Assembly (NCBI GenBank): GCA_964437595.1
Contig: CAYTHO010000006.1
Span: 1-64,000 of the forward strand
DNA from: DSYU01 sp964437595
Lineage (GTDB): Bacteria > Chloroflexota > Anaerolineae > Anaerolineales > Anaerolineaceae
Direction: 5' to 3'
DNA: 64,000 nt
Shown piece after piece: positions 43,604-52,900 of the stretch. The notes beneath the pieces were generated by a model. It had not been told where the DNA came from, ran no database searches, and worked only from the letters and a program-made list of their open reading frames with translations. Position numbers and translations under genes: made by a program. Within the stretch, counting starts at the first letter, position 1. The number at the start of each line of letters is the position of its first letter.

Positions 43604-44101
43604 TTATTTCTTCTTTCTTAAAAGCCAGCTGACCAACGCGAAGATGGCGCCAAAGACGGCGCCGAAAACCGCCGCCTGTTTGGTGCCCAGCAAGACGTTG
43701 CTGCCCTCGCCTAGCGTGGCATTACGGGAGATCAGCACGCCTATGATGCTGCCTTTCGCATTTACCTCATTACAGATGGAGGCCCCCGTAATACTATCGG
43801 TGATTTCCGAAGATCCCTTTACCACCTGAAGACCTGTACCGCTGTCGGAAAGATAAAGGTCACGTCCAACCGCGATCTTGACCGCGCCGCCATTGGTCAA
43901 TTGCATATCACGGCCAGCAGCAATCCCAAAAGCGCCGCCTCCGTTGATGGTGATATCCTTCTCCGTAGCCACGCCAACAGCAAACCCACGCTTGTAAATA
44001 ACCTGTTCTTCATCCACCTGCGATCCCGAAACAGGTTGTTGGGCATCACTCTCCGGCAGCTTACCGGGTGCATTCAGTGTTTTCTCTAGATTTTCTTCCA
44101 T
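43604..44101 (-). CDS. small repeat protein with C-terminal membrane anchor
   Basis: This 165-residue protein has an acidic, disordered start (1-35), then about 100 residues of short beta-type repeats with a recurring (NG)GGA-x4-A-(V/A)GRD pattern (GGGAFGIAAGRDM, GGAVKIAVGRDLYL), and one C-terminal helix (about 140-160) ending in RKKK. The repeats suggest a small right-handed beta-solenoid, reminiscent of but not clearly matching bactofilins. Tail-anchoring would place the repeats in the cytoplasm, which is inferred. GGAGAG precedes the ATG. Confidence 0.6.
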   Translation of the reverse strand: MEENLEKTLNAPGKLPESDAQQPVSGSQVDEEQVIYKRGFAVGVATEKDITINGGGAFGIAAGRDMQLTNGGAVKIAVGRDLYLSDSGTGLQVVKGSSEITDSITGASICNEVNAKGSIIGVLISRNATLGEGSNVLLGTKQAAVFGAVFGAIFALVSWLLRKKK

Positions 44102-44163
44102 TACTCTCTCCGTAATGATCCATATTGTCTCGTAGGCGAATTGTAAGCAGCATTACCAGTGAT

Positions 44164-44559
44164 TCATCCCGGATTATGATAAATCTTCAGTACCAGGGTA
44201 TCCAACAATAAAGCTGATGATGCACCGGCAAAATATGCCAGATAATCCAGCGGGTCGAAGGTGGCGCCCAGCAGTGCTATCCCAATGAACTGAAGGGTTT
44301 CGGCGGTGGAAGGCAAGAGGAACGCCACAGCGGCCTTTACACCGCGGCGACTTAGGAAGGGAATATGCCGTTCGACTGCGTACAGTAGAAAATAGCAGCC
44401 AAATGGAATAGTAATATCCGAGAAGAAGCTGTAGTACAGGTCAAGAGCACCACCCTGCAAATACCTTCCAGGCCCAAAGATATGCAGCGCCGCAATCAAA
44501 AACGCAATGATCAATACCGCCGGTCGGCGATGCCGCCATAGATTATCCGGTTTATTCAT
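44164..44559 (-). CDS. VanZ-like small membrane protein
   Basis: This 131-residue protein has four predicted helices. The segment LPSTAETLQFIGIALLGATFDPLDYLAYFAGA is the conserved VanZ-family signature, where an acidic residue sits before the third helix. VanZ-like proteins occur in many bacteria, mostly without a proven role; in vancomycin operons VanZ gives low teicoplanin resistance. Its ATG overlaps the stop of a 40-codon gene (ATGA), so the two are coupled. Confidence 0.75.
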   Translation of the reverse strand: MNKPDNLWRHRRPAVLIIAFLIAALHIFGPGRYLQGGALDLYYSFFSDITIPFGCYFLLYAVERHIPFLSRRGVKAAVAFLLPSTAETLQFIGIALLGATFDPLDYLAYFAGASSALLLDTLVLKIYHNPG

Positions 44560-44678
44560 TGGGCAGCCTTTGCGGAGCGTCGATCTTCTGGGTAGTCGCC
44601 AGCCCAGTAACTCATTAAATTTCCCTCATGGCTGGCATCTTTGACCGGGAACGGGCGAATTTCGAATTGGCTATTCAT
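44556..44678 (-). CDS. 40-residue small protein coupled to the VanZ-like gene
   Basis: This short open frame starts at 44678 (MNSQFEIRPFPV), has AGGTGA 5 bases before its ATG, and its TGA at 44556-44558 overlaps the ATG of the VanZ-like gene in the ATGA arrangement. The protein is soluble and mixed in charge, with YWAGDYPEDRRSAK near its end. It matches no family I know. The ribosome site and the overlap are the evidence for it being real; it may be a leader peptide that sets VanZ translation. Confidence 0.6.
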   Translation of the reverse strand: MNSQFEIRPFPVKDASHEGNLMSYWAGDYPEDRRSAKAAQ

Positions 44679-44846
44679 GGGATCACCTTTCTAAACTATA
44701 TAGTAGCACAAGATTGATTCACCCTATTCACTCAGCCGGTTTCTACCGATAAAGAACAAAGGTATACTTGGATAGACACGAACAGGAAAAAATGAGTTTG
44801 ATCCTCCTCAGTAAATTTTATAACGGGAGATATGAAAGGAAAACAA

Positions 44847-46028
44847 ATGAACATTACCATCCGGCAGCTACAAGGGCAGGAAATGTTTGACGCATTCTAC
44901 ACATTAGGCCAATATTGCTTCCACTCGTCGCCACCTTTCGAAAACAGGGAGGAATGGATGGAGCGGGTAAGCGCGCGCGGCCATGCTACCTGCTATGCAG
45001 CATGTGAAGGGGAAAAGCCCGTTACTATCGCATCCAGTTCGGCCATGACACAGAATATGCGGGGAGCCCTCTACCCGGCATCGGGCGTATGGGGTGTATC
45101 TTCCCTGCCCGCTGCCCGGCGAAAGGGTTACGTGCGCCAGGCGATGGCCAGCCTGCTGGCTGCCGAACGAGAAGCCGGCAAAGTATTCACCAATCTTTAT
45201 CCTTTCCGGGAATCGTTCTATGAGCGCCTGGGATACGTCACTTTTCCCTTGTTAAAAATTGCCAGGTTTTCACCGCAAAATCTCGCCCCGCTTCTGAAAC
45301 GGGACCTGGAAGGGGAAATCGAGTTAAAGACTCTGGTAGATACCTATGAGACCTACCGGCAGTATCTGATGGAACTGCGCCAGGAACACCACGGCATGGC
45401 CGTCTTTGATGCAGGTGATCTGGCGCGGGCGAAGCGCAATAACGTCTGGGTCGCTGCCGCACGTTTTGATGGGAAAATAGAAGGCATGATGCTGTATGCC
45501 CTCCAGGGCGAGCATGCAACTTCATTCAATTTTATCGCCTCGCGTTTTTATTACCAGACCAGTCGGGCGCGCTACCTGCTGCTCGATTGGATTGCCCGCC
45601 ATATCGATCAAGCAGACCGCGCGGAAATTTGGCTGGCGGCAGATGAAACCCCGGAAACCTGGCTGGCAGATATGCAGTTGCGCATCGAATCCCCCAACCG
45701 GGCTGCGATGAGCCGTGTATTAGACGTTGCCAGAATTGGCGGGATGAATGTTGGCAATGGTAGCTTTACGGCCCAGGTCATTGACTCGCTCTGCCCGTGG
45801 AACGAAGGTGCATGGCGATTTGAAGCATCGGATGGCAAACTGCTGGTGACAAAAGCGACTGGAGCCAACTGCGAATTGACCATCCAGGGACTGAGCGCGC
45901 TGGTCGCTGGTACGCATGATCCAGAAGATTTTCCACTGCGCGGTTGGGGCAGCCCGTCTTCCATGGTACAGGATGTTCAACGGAAAATGTTTATAAAATT
46001 ATCCCCTCACCTTCATGAGAATTTTTAG
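44847..46028 (+). CDS. GNAT acetyltransferase, Eis family
   Basis: This 393-residue acetyltransferase has the three-domain Eis layout: an N-terminal GNAT domain with the CoA loop AARRKGYVRQA and the FYERLGYVTF segment, a second GNAT-like domain, and a C-terminal SCP2-like domain (about 290-393). It ends in Phe (HENF), whose carboxylate serves in catalysis in Eis. The start at 44847 is chosen because AAGGA lies 6 bases upstream; the ATG at 44832 has no good spacing. Eis enzymes acetylate amines such as aminoglycosides or lysines; the substrate here is unknown. Confidence 0.88.
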   Translation: MNITIRQLQGQEMFDAFYTLGQYCFHSSPPFENREEWMERVSARGHATCYAACEGEKPVTIASSSAMTQNMRGALYPASGVWGVSSLPAARRKGYVRQAMASLLAAEREAGKVFTNLYPFRESFYERLGYVTFPLLKIARFSPQNLAPLLKRDLEGEIELKTLVDTYETYRQYLMELRQEHHGMAVFDAGDLARAKRNNVWVAAARFDGKIEGMMLYALQGEHATSFNFIASRFYYQTSRARYLLLDWIARHIDQADRAEIWLAADETPETWLADMQLRIESPNRAAMSRVLDVARIGGMNVGNGSFTAQVIDSLCPWNEGAWRFEASDGKLLVTKATGANCELTIQGLSALVAGTHDPEDFPLRGWGSPSSMVQDVQRKMFIKLSPHLHENF

Positions 46029-46074
46029 AGGATTTTTGGCGGTTTACCAACCTGTTTGTCAGTGTCGAAAAATA

Positions 46075-46935
46075 TTAATACGGGTGAGAGATGGACTGAC
46101 CGGCTCGTATGCGGATAATTTCATCCGCACTCTGCTCGATGGTTCTATCGGTGGTGTTGATGATGGTGAAGCCCCCCTGTCGGAATATCTTTTTGGCCTG
46201 CATAAGCTCTTCGCGAATGGCGTCCAGATCCGTGTACACCGAGGGTTCACGAACCCCCAGGCGCGCCTGGCGCTGCCGCCGGTAGACCAGCAATTGCTCC
46301 GGGTCGATGGTGAGGCCAATGACCCGGGAAGGGTCCAGGGCAAAGAGGTCGTCAGGAACAGGCAGGTCAGGAACCACGGGATAATTGGCGACCTTCCATC
46401 CCAGCACTGCAAGGTAAACGCTCAACGGGGTTTTCCCAGAGCGCGATACCCCCACCAGCATGATCTCAGCCTGTGACCAGCCTTCTGGGCTCTTGCCATC
46501 ATCATGGCCCAGGGTGTAATCTATCGCGGCAACTCGGTCGTAATAGTCGCGGTGTAACTGGCGATACATCCCCGGCTGTTGAAGAGGCTGCTGTTTTAAG
46601 GTCGAGGACAGCCAGCCGATTAACGACCCCATTAAGTCGATGGTCTGGACTCCCAGCGCCTGGGCTTCTTCCACTAACTGGCTGTTCAGATGGCTATCCA
46701 CCAGGGTGTAAAGAACCAGCCCGCCCACCTTACTGGCCTGCGCCAGCGCGAGAGACACCTGCTCAGAGCTTCTGACATTTCCGATGATTTCGACGAGAAC
46801 GTTATTTCCAGGAAACTGGGCCAGAACCGTGTTTACCAACTGCTCGCCGCTGACCCCTACCCCACCCGACAGGATAAATATCGTTGGCTGCTGTGAAGGG
46901 TTGGACTCTCCCGCAATTTCGCTGGAAATCATCAT
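46075..46935 (-). CDS. PSRP-type bifunctional kinase/pyrophosphorylase (DUF299)
   Basis: This 286-residue enzyme belongs to the regulatory family that phosphorylates and dephosphorylates pyruvate phosphate dikinase or PEP synthetase on Thr. The P-loop GVSRSGKTPLSVYLA and the later NTTDRTIEQSADEI segment are typical. Tandem ATGs lie at 46935 and 46932; GGAGG favours 46932. No PPDK or PEP synthetase is in the window. The large dikinase at 40211 has a different domain order and is not an obvious target. Confidence 0.88.
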   Translation of the reverse strand: MMISSEIAGESNPSQQPTIFILSGGVGVSGEQLVNTVLAQFPGNNVLVEIIGNVRSSEQVSLALAQASKVGGLVLYTLVDSHLNSQLVEEAQALGVQTIDLMGSLIGWLSSTLKQQPLQQPGMYRQLHRDYYDRVAAIDYTLGHDDGKSPEGWSQAEIMLVGVSRSGKTPLSVYLAVLGWKVANYPVVPDLPVPDDLFALDPSRVIGLTIDPEQLLVYRRQRQARLGVREPSVYTDLDAIREELMQAKKIFRQGGFTIINTTDRTIEQSADEIIRIRAGQSISHPY

Positions 46936-46985
46936 TCACCTCCCGGCTGCCGGTTATTTTACCGAATCGAATTCAATGTAAATCG

Positions 46986-46994
46986 ATTATAGCA
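46986..46994 (-). promoter_or_regulatory. extended -10 promoter of the PSRP gene
   Basis: On the minus strand TGCTATAAT forms an extended -10 element about 50 bases before the PSRP start. No good -35 is visible, as expected for this promoter type. Confidence 0.5.
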
Positions 46995-47007
46995 CTCCAT
47001 ATAGCGA

Positions 47008-47033
47008 ACCCCGGCTTCTGCTAAAGCCGGGGT
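47008..47033. terminator. hairpin between the protease and PSRP genes
   Basis: A 10-bp stem (ACCCCGGCTT with AAGCCGGGGT) and 6-base loop lies about 100 bases after the protease stop and just before the PSRP promoter. A second, wider inverted repeat, AAACGAATCGC/GCGATTCGTTT (47065-47135), starts at the stop codon itself. Both fit the end of the protease operon, though a U-run is missing. Confidence 0.5.
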
Positions 47034-47133
47034 CACTGGGAGATGAGATATACCAATAAGTCTGAAACGAATCGCACGACAAGACTATCAAACCTGCCAA
47101 GCAAAATCTTGTGGATTTCAGGTCGCGATTCGT

Positions 47134-49986
47134 TTAGCGCGATGTAGATAACTTAACTGGCTTGCCTCCTTCATCAAGCGTAAGCCGAACATAATGGCGA
47201 TGCACGTGCTGCCCCGTTTGAACCTGCTTACTGACTGTCACCACTACCCGCCCGTTGGCGCTGCCTGCGGGAATATGTTTACGGCGCGGCGCCGCTTCCC
47301 CATTCATCGGGGCCGACTGGCGGGATAAGTGCAGATCCGTGAGATCCGCACCAGGCAGGTATTCAGCTACAATCTTCTTCACCCGGCGCATGGCATCGCT
47401 GGAAATTTGAGGAGGTTCCATGCTGGCATCGGCATGGTCAGAAACGGTCTTGACCAAGGGGTGCTCGCGCAGGCGAGCGGCGCTTTTACTGCGCACCTGG
47501 AAACCTTCGCAGCCAGCCAGCGGGTCGCCGTACAGCACAAAAGAAATCAGCGTCTTTTGATCTTCACCATCCAGGAATCCCTGGCGGCGGTCCATTTCGC
47601 GCACCAGGTCAATCCGCGCCTGGACCAGCGCCTCGCCAGCCGTACACCCGTTTTTCAGATGCTGCCAGAACAGATTGCTGAGCAGGTCAGCCGCCTGCAG
47701 CGGCGTGTTGACCGAGCCGTAGGCGATGCCAGTAGAGCCGATCACCGCCAGCGCGCCGGTTGCCAGGAACTTTAGCGCCAGGGATTCATTTTCATCCTTG
47801 CCCAAAATATGCCCGCCATAACAGGCTTCGCTGAAAACTACCCGCTGAGACTTCCCATTGCGGTGCAGATCCTCAGGCGAGAGCGCCACGGGATAATCAG
47901 ACAGCTCAGCTTTTTGGGATGGATCGATCCGTTCAGAAGGATCGCGCTGCCCGTACCACGATGGACTGTCTTCCAACCCATGCAAGTTATAATATCCCAG
48001 GCTGGTTTTCGCAATACGGGCGCGGTCTACGCTGCCCGAGTGCTCCGGCGGAGATGCCTTTACGGTATGCGGCGCGCCAATGGGCCGGAATGCAGCCAGA
48101 GAAGAGCGCCGCCAGACCGCCGCGGTATAGCCAAAGCTGGGTTCGCCCGGCGCGGGCACCAGCCGGTGGAACAGGCTCAAGAACATGCTGCCCCAATCCA
48201 GGCCCAAGAAGGTTTTCTTCTGTTTTCGGCGGGTATGATAACGCTGCATCTGGCGAAGCTGCTCGAGCAGCAGGCCGGCATCTGGGCCCTTCTCGCCTGG
48301 CAGCCGCCCAACCGGCCAATCCGGGATGAAGTAATTAGCGCCCAGCGTAGCATACGGACTATCAGAGGCCACATCGCCATCCACATCATCGGTGGGATTG
48401 GGCAGGCGGTGGAATGGGATGATTGGGTCACCACCCACAATGAGCAGCGCTCCGATCATCTGCCCGTGCTTGCCAAGCGCGGCATCGAGGTCGGCTAGCG
48501 CGTTCTTGAGCTTCCAGGGATCGCGCGGGTTGACCGGGGTCAGGCCAAAGTGGGATGTGCAGATCGCATCATCCGGGTAATAAATGATCGCATCCCAGCC
48601 GCGCCGCTGGCGTACCAACCCGGCGAGTTTGCGAAGCTCTCCATCGAGGATAGCGGTGGTTTGCGGACCATACTGCGCGAGCAGGCTTTCGCGAGATGTA
48701 AAAATCACATAGGCCGGCTGGCGGCCATCTGTACGGTTGAAATCTGGCAGCTTTAATTTCTTAGCCAGGTGCTCAAACTCGCTGCTGATCGCTTTCAACG
48801 GATCATCAGACGGATCTTTGGCGCCTCCACGCCGGGGAGATTTGGTAGAAGAGCGATCCTCCTGCACCTCCGCAGAAGAGTCAGGCGGCGCAATACCATC
48901 CGGCTCTGCTGGCTGCTCTTGAGTCGGCGCTACGCAGCCATCACAGTCTGATGATGCACGGATTGTTGCTTCATCCAAAGGCGCAGCTTCGATCTCCTCC
49001 ACAGGCATCTCAAGGGTTGGGATGGTTTCCAATTCCGCTTCAACAACCGCACTCTCTGACTCGACCTCGGGCTGGGGTTTAAGCTCCGGCGCTGCATCCA
49101 CTACCGGCGCGGCTGGTAGTTCAACCGGTGGAAGCTCTCCTTGCGGCAGATGGTTCCAGCCCAGGCGCCCGGCAACTCCTGCCGGAACCGGCTGGTGAAA
49201 CAAGATCACCGGGTCGGAGGGCCACAATGAGCGGTACGGATGCGCCGTTCCCCACAACCGTTTTGCCACCTGACCATTCGTATCATTTGCCGCGCACAGG
49301 TGCATCAGACGCACAGCTTCCGGCTCATTGCCCAGTTCAAGGGATGTTTCGGCCAGCACCAGGTTCATCACCAGGCAGTCGGGCCAGCGGGCCTGGTACA
49401 GCTCCGCTAGTTGGTGCACCGCCTGAACTTCTCCTCGCATGCGCTGAACCATCAAGTGCAGCACAGCAGATATGAGCAGGTCGGGGCCAGCTCCTAAGCC
49501 CTCGTGGATATTTTTATCCACCATAGAATCGGGACCAGCAGGCCGGGCTTTGCTCCCATTCGCGATTGGCTCAGAAGGCTGGGCCGCCTGCAGCGCCAGG
49601 TACGCCTGGCGCAGCGGGGTACCCCAGGGTTCCAGGCGCGATTGGGTGGGCACCCACCCATCCAGAATAAACAAGGCGGTTTGAGCAAAGATGTGGCGCG
49701 CTGGATCGGTCTGCTCGCAAGCCAGAGACAATGCCCGGTATGCTTCTGTAAAGAATGGGTCTTTCCGACAAAGTGTTTCCAGGGTAGAAACCGCCTGCCC
49801 TGCGCGCCCCTCGGCAATCTGCACCTGTGCGTGCAGCAAACACACTTCCAGATCGCCGGGGAAGGCTGCCAGCCAGCTCAGTGCTGCCTGGCGGGCAAAA
49901 CGCAGCTCGCCGGTGATTAGGGCAGCACGCAGCATGGCAATGAGGGTTTCTCTGCGCAGTACGTTACCTGGCTGGAACATGCTCAT
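47134..49986 (-). CDS. caspase-clan (C25/CHAT-like) protease with TPR-like N-terminus
   Basis: This protein has 950 residues. Residues about 1-250 are helical TPR-like repeats. About 285-410 is an acidic, Pro/Glu-rich linker. About 420-840 is a clan-CD peptidase domain: LLIVGGDPIIPFHRLPNP and IPDWPVGRLPGE match the gingipain (C25) fold, His669 lies in YYNLHG and Cys722 in VFSEACYGG, the expected His-Cys dyad 53 residues apart. GSTGIAYG and ISFVLYGDPLAG close the domain. About 860-950 is a tail with a beta-rich end. No signal peptide is present, so it is probably cytoplasmic, unlike gingipains. It overlaps the giant TPR gene by ATGA and is third in a sigma-54 operon. Substrate and activator are unknown. 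Confidence 0.82.
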   Translation of the reverse strand: MSMFQPGNVLRRETLIAMLRAALITGELRFARQAALSWLAAFPGDLEVCLLHAQVQIAEGRAGQAVSTLETLCRKDPFFTEAYRALSLACEQTDPARHIFAQTALFILDGWVPTQSRLEPWGTPLRQAYLALQAAQPSEPIANGSKARPAGPDSMVDKNIHEGLGAGPDLLISAVLHLMVQRMRGEVQAVHQLAELYQARWPDCLVMNLVLAETSLELGNEPEAVRLMHLCAANDTNGQVAKRLWGTAHPYRSLWPSDPVILFHQPVPAGVAGRLGWNHLPQGELPPVELPAAPVVDAAPELKPQPEVESESAVVEAELETIPTLEMPVEEIEAAPLDEATIRASSDCDGCVAPTQEQPAEPDGIAPPDSSAEVQEDRSSTKSPRRGGAKDPSDDPLKAISSEFEHLAKKLKLPDFNRTDGRQPAYVIFTSRESLLAQYGPQTTAILDGELRKLAGLVRQRRGWDAIIYYPDDAICTSHFGLTPVNPRDPWKLKNALADLDAALGKHGQMIGALLIVGGDPIIPFHRLPNPTDDVDGDVASDSPYATLGANYFIPDWPVGRLPGEKGPDAGLLLEQLRQMQRYHTRRKQKKTFLGLDWGSMFLSLFHRLVPAPGEPSFGYTAAVWRRSSLAAFRPIGAPHTVKASPPEHSGSVDRARIAKTSLGYYNLHGLEDSPSWYGQRDPSERIDPSQKAELSDYPVALSPEDLHRNGKSQRVVFSEACYGGHILGKDENESLALKFLATGALAVIGSTGIAYGSVNTPLQAADLLSNLFWQHLKNGCTAGEALVQARIDLVREMDRRQGFLDGEDQKTLISFVLYGDPLAGCEGFQVRSKSAARLREHPLVKTVSDHADASMEPPQISSDAMRRVKKIVAEYLPGADLTDLHLSRQSAPMNGEAAPRRKHIPAGSANGRVVVTVSKQVQTGQHVHRHYVRLTLDEGGKPVKLSTSR

Positions 49987-52900
49987 GAAATCATAACCTC
50001 CTGTTTGTGATGGACCAGGTTGAGAGCAATCACGGCTACAAGCTGCCGGCGGATGCTGACAGCCACCTGACCGGCGCTATCGGGCGCCAGTTCTGCCGCA
50101 CGGCGCAGCATCGCCTCAGCATTCACGTAGTCTTTGCTGTCGCGCAAGATCAGGCCGCTCTGATAATAGGCCTGGTAGTCGCCAGGGGCGATACGCATGG
50201 CCTGCTGGTAGACCTGCAAGGCCTGTAAGAACTCGCGGCGATCCTGGTACACCGAACCTAACTCGATATAAGCCTCCACCAGGTTAGGTTCCATGCGGAT
50301 CACTTCTCCAAGCAGGTGAACAGCCTGGTCGAGATTCCCATTCTTGCGGTTCAAACGGCCCAGCATCAGGGTGAGATCGGGCTGGTTGGGATCCAGGCGC
50401 AGGGCCCGGAAGGCATAGCGTTCGGCAGCTTTTACCTCGCCACATTCTGCCTGAGTGCGGGCCAGAAAGTTCAGCAGATCGGGCTCTTCAGGATAGTCTT
50501 TGACCAGCTTCTCCAGCACATCTACAGCAGCTTGCGGGCCGTGCAGGCGGCGGATCAGTTTGGCGCGTTCAAAGGCCACCGGGAAGAAGGCCTTTACATC
50601 CGGGCAAGCCTGCTCGATCATCGTCAGGCCGTCTTCCACTCGGCCGCGCAAGACCAGCACATTACTGAGGAACAGTACCGCCTCCGCATTTTCCGGTTCG
50701 CGCCGTACCGCGCTCTGGGCAAATTCAAGGGCCTGATCGCTGAGGTTCATCGATAATGCTGTTTCACCAGCGATCAGCAGGGCATCGGCGGAAGCGGCGT
50801 TTAGCTCGCTGGCCTTACGGGCTGCTTCCAATGCCTGGGGCAGGCGATCGGCCATATGGTAGGCCGTTGCTAGAGTCAGCCATGCATCTGGCTGGGTTGG
50901 ATCGATGGCGGTGGAGCGCTCGAGGCAGCCAATAGCCCCGGCAATATCTTCGTCTGAGAGGCAGGATTGGCCCAATTTGAAGGCGTAACGGGCATTAGAA
51001 GGTTCAAGCGCCAGGGCCTGGCGATAATGGTCCATGCCAGTTTGAAGATTACCCACCTGAATGCAAAGGTCACCGGCGGCATCGTGCCAGTCAGGCTCAT
51101 CCGACCAGATTGACAGGGCGGCTTCATAGGCGTCCAGCGCGGCAGAAAGCTGCCCACCTTGAAGGTTGAGCATGGCTAACACCGCATGTCCTAGGGCCTG
51201 GTTGGGGTCTGCCAGAACAGCTCGCCTGGCAATGGATACACCTTCTGTAGAGGGCGTACCCTCCGGCGAATTACCTGTTGACGAGTCACCCAGGTAACAC
51301 AAGGCAAGCTGGAGCAGCACCAGGGCATGGTCAGGGTAGCGGCGCGAGACCTGGATGGCAGCGCCGCGGTTATTCAAATGGCGCAGGGCAGAAATCAAGG
51401 CAGCGATATCTTCTGGCTGGGAAGGCATGGATGCCAGCGCCCGGGCAGCCTGCGCGGACGGGGCAAATGCTGCCTGGCCGCGCGCCTGCCAGCGCCCAAT
51501 CTCGCCCGTATTTACCAACCGCCCAGCCAGGCGAATGGCCGCTTCATACTTCTGGTGATTTTCTTCGCTCAGCGCTCCTGGGCCAGGCGTATTTCGGAGG
51601 CATCCGGCGACAACGCTTAACTGCTGGCGCTCCGCGCACATAACCAGTGCGCGTGCCAGTCCTAATTGAGCGCGGGCCTCGCCGGCTTGCATGAGCGTGC
51701 AGCGTTCGTAGAGATCGGGAACGTCTTTCCAGGCCTGCACCTCCAGCGCCGCCTCAGCCAGCCACAGCGCGCAACCTTCGCCCATCTTCTGGCGTGCAGC
51801 GATGTACTGCTCCCGCGCCGCAGCCAGGCTGCCTTCACGCGCCAACAGGCGAGCTTTTGCGGCCATCAGGCGCGCACTACCAGGCGTTTCTCGCAGGCCC
51901 GCTTCCACCCAATCGAAGGGTGGAATATCGCTTTCTCCCGCGAGCGCCATTTCCACCTGCAAAGCCAGTAAATCGGAACCTGATTGTCCCTGGCGGAACA
52001 GCGCTGTCAGGGGCCCATCTTCGCCTACCTGGAATGATTTTATGATGCGCGCGGCCCGGTCATTTTGCAAAAGTGCCAGGGCCAGGTCAGCGGCGCGGTA
52101 GCACAGCGCGGCATTCGACAGATTGCAGGACAGGGATTTTTCTGCATGGTGCAGCGCGGCAGGCAAATCACCAGCATGGATCATCAAGCGGGTGAAGCGA
52201 TCGTGAATTTCACCTTGAATATGGTTCAGAGTCGTATTTTCGGCTTCATCAAAATCGCCCTGTTCGCTCTGCGCCAGGCGCAAGGCCCGCTCCAGAACAG
52301 CCAATGCCGCCTGGGGACGGTCCAACAGAGCGAGTAGGTCGGCCTGGAGTAAATATATTGGCAGCGTTTCGGGTTGAGGCAGTTGATCCAGTCCATCCTC
52401 GATCGCCTGCTGCACCAGATCAAGAGCCGCTTCGTAATTGCCCAACCGTTCGTGAAGCTGCGCCACCTCAAACAACAGCCCGCTGGAAGGCTGCGAATCC
52501 GCCAGCAGCGCCCGTGCGTAGCAAGCCAGCGCGGATTGGGGGTCTTCCAGGCGCAGGTACACATGCGCTGCACGGCGCAGGTCTGCCCGGCTGATGACAA
52601 CTGCCAGGGAGAGTAACTTTTCGAGTGTCACGCGAGCCCCGGGCAGATCGCCGGCAGTGGCCTGGCCGCTGGCCAGGTTGACGAGCAGATCGGGGCGCTC
52701 AGGGTCGAGCTGCACAGCGCGCTCAAGGGCTTCCACAGCCTTGCGCGGCTCTCCCGCCCGGGTGACAAAGTTTGCAAACCAGGAGAGCGTATTTACATCA
52801 TCCGGGGCCAGGCGCAGCACGCTTGCGGCGCATTCCAGGGCTTCTTGCAGTAGGTTGGCGCGCAGCGAAGCATCGGCCAGGCTGCGCAGAACGGGGATAG

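Noticed and set aside
49504..49920. Plus-strand frames inside the protease and TPR genes
   Set aside because: They are shadows of the minus-strand coding sequence, without ribosome sites or domain resemblance.
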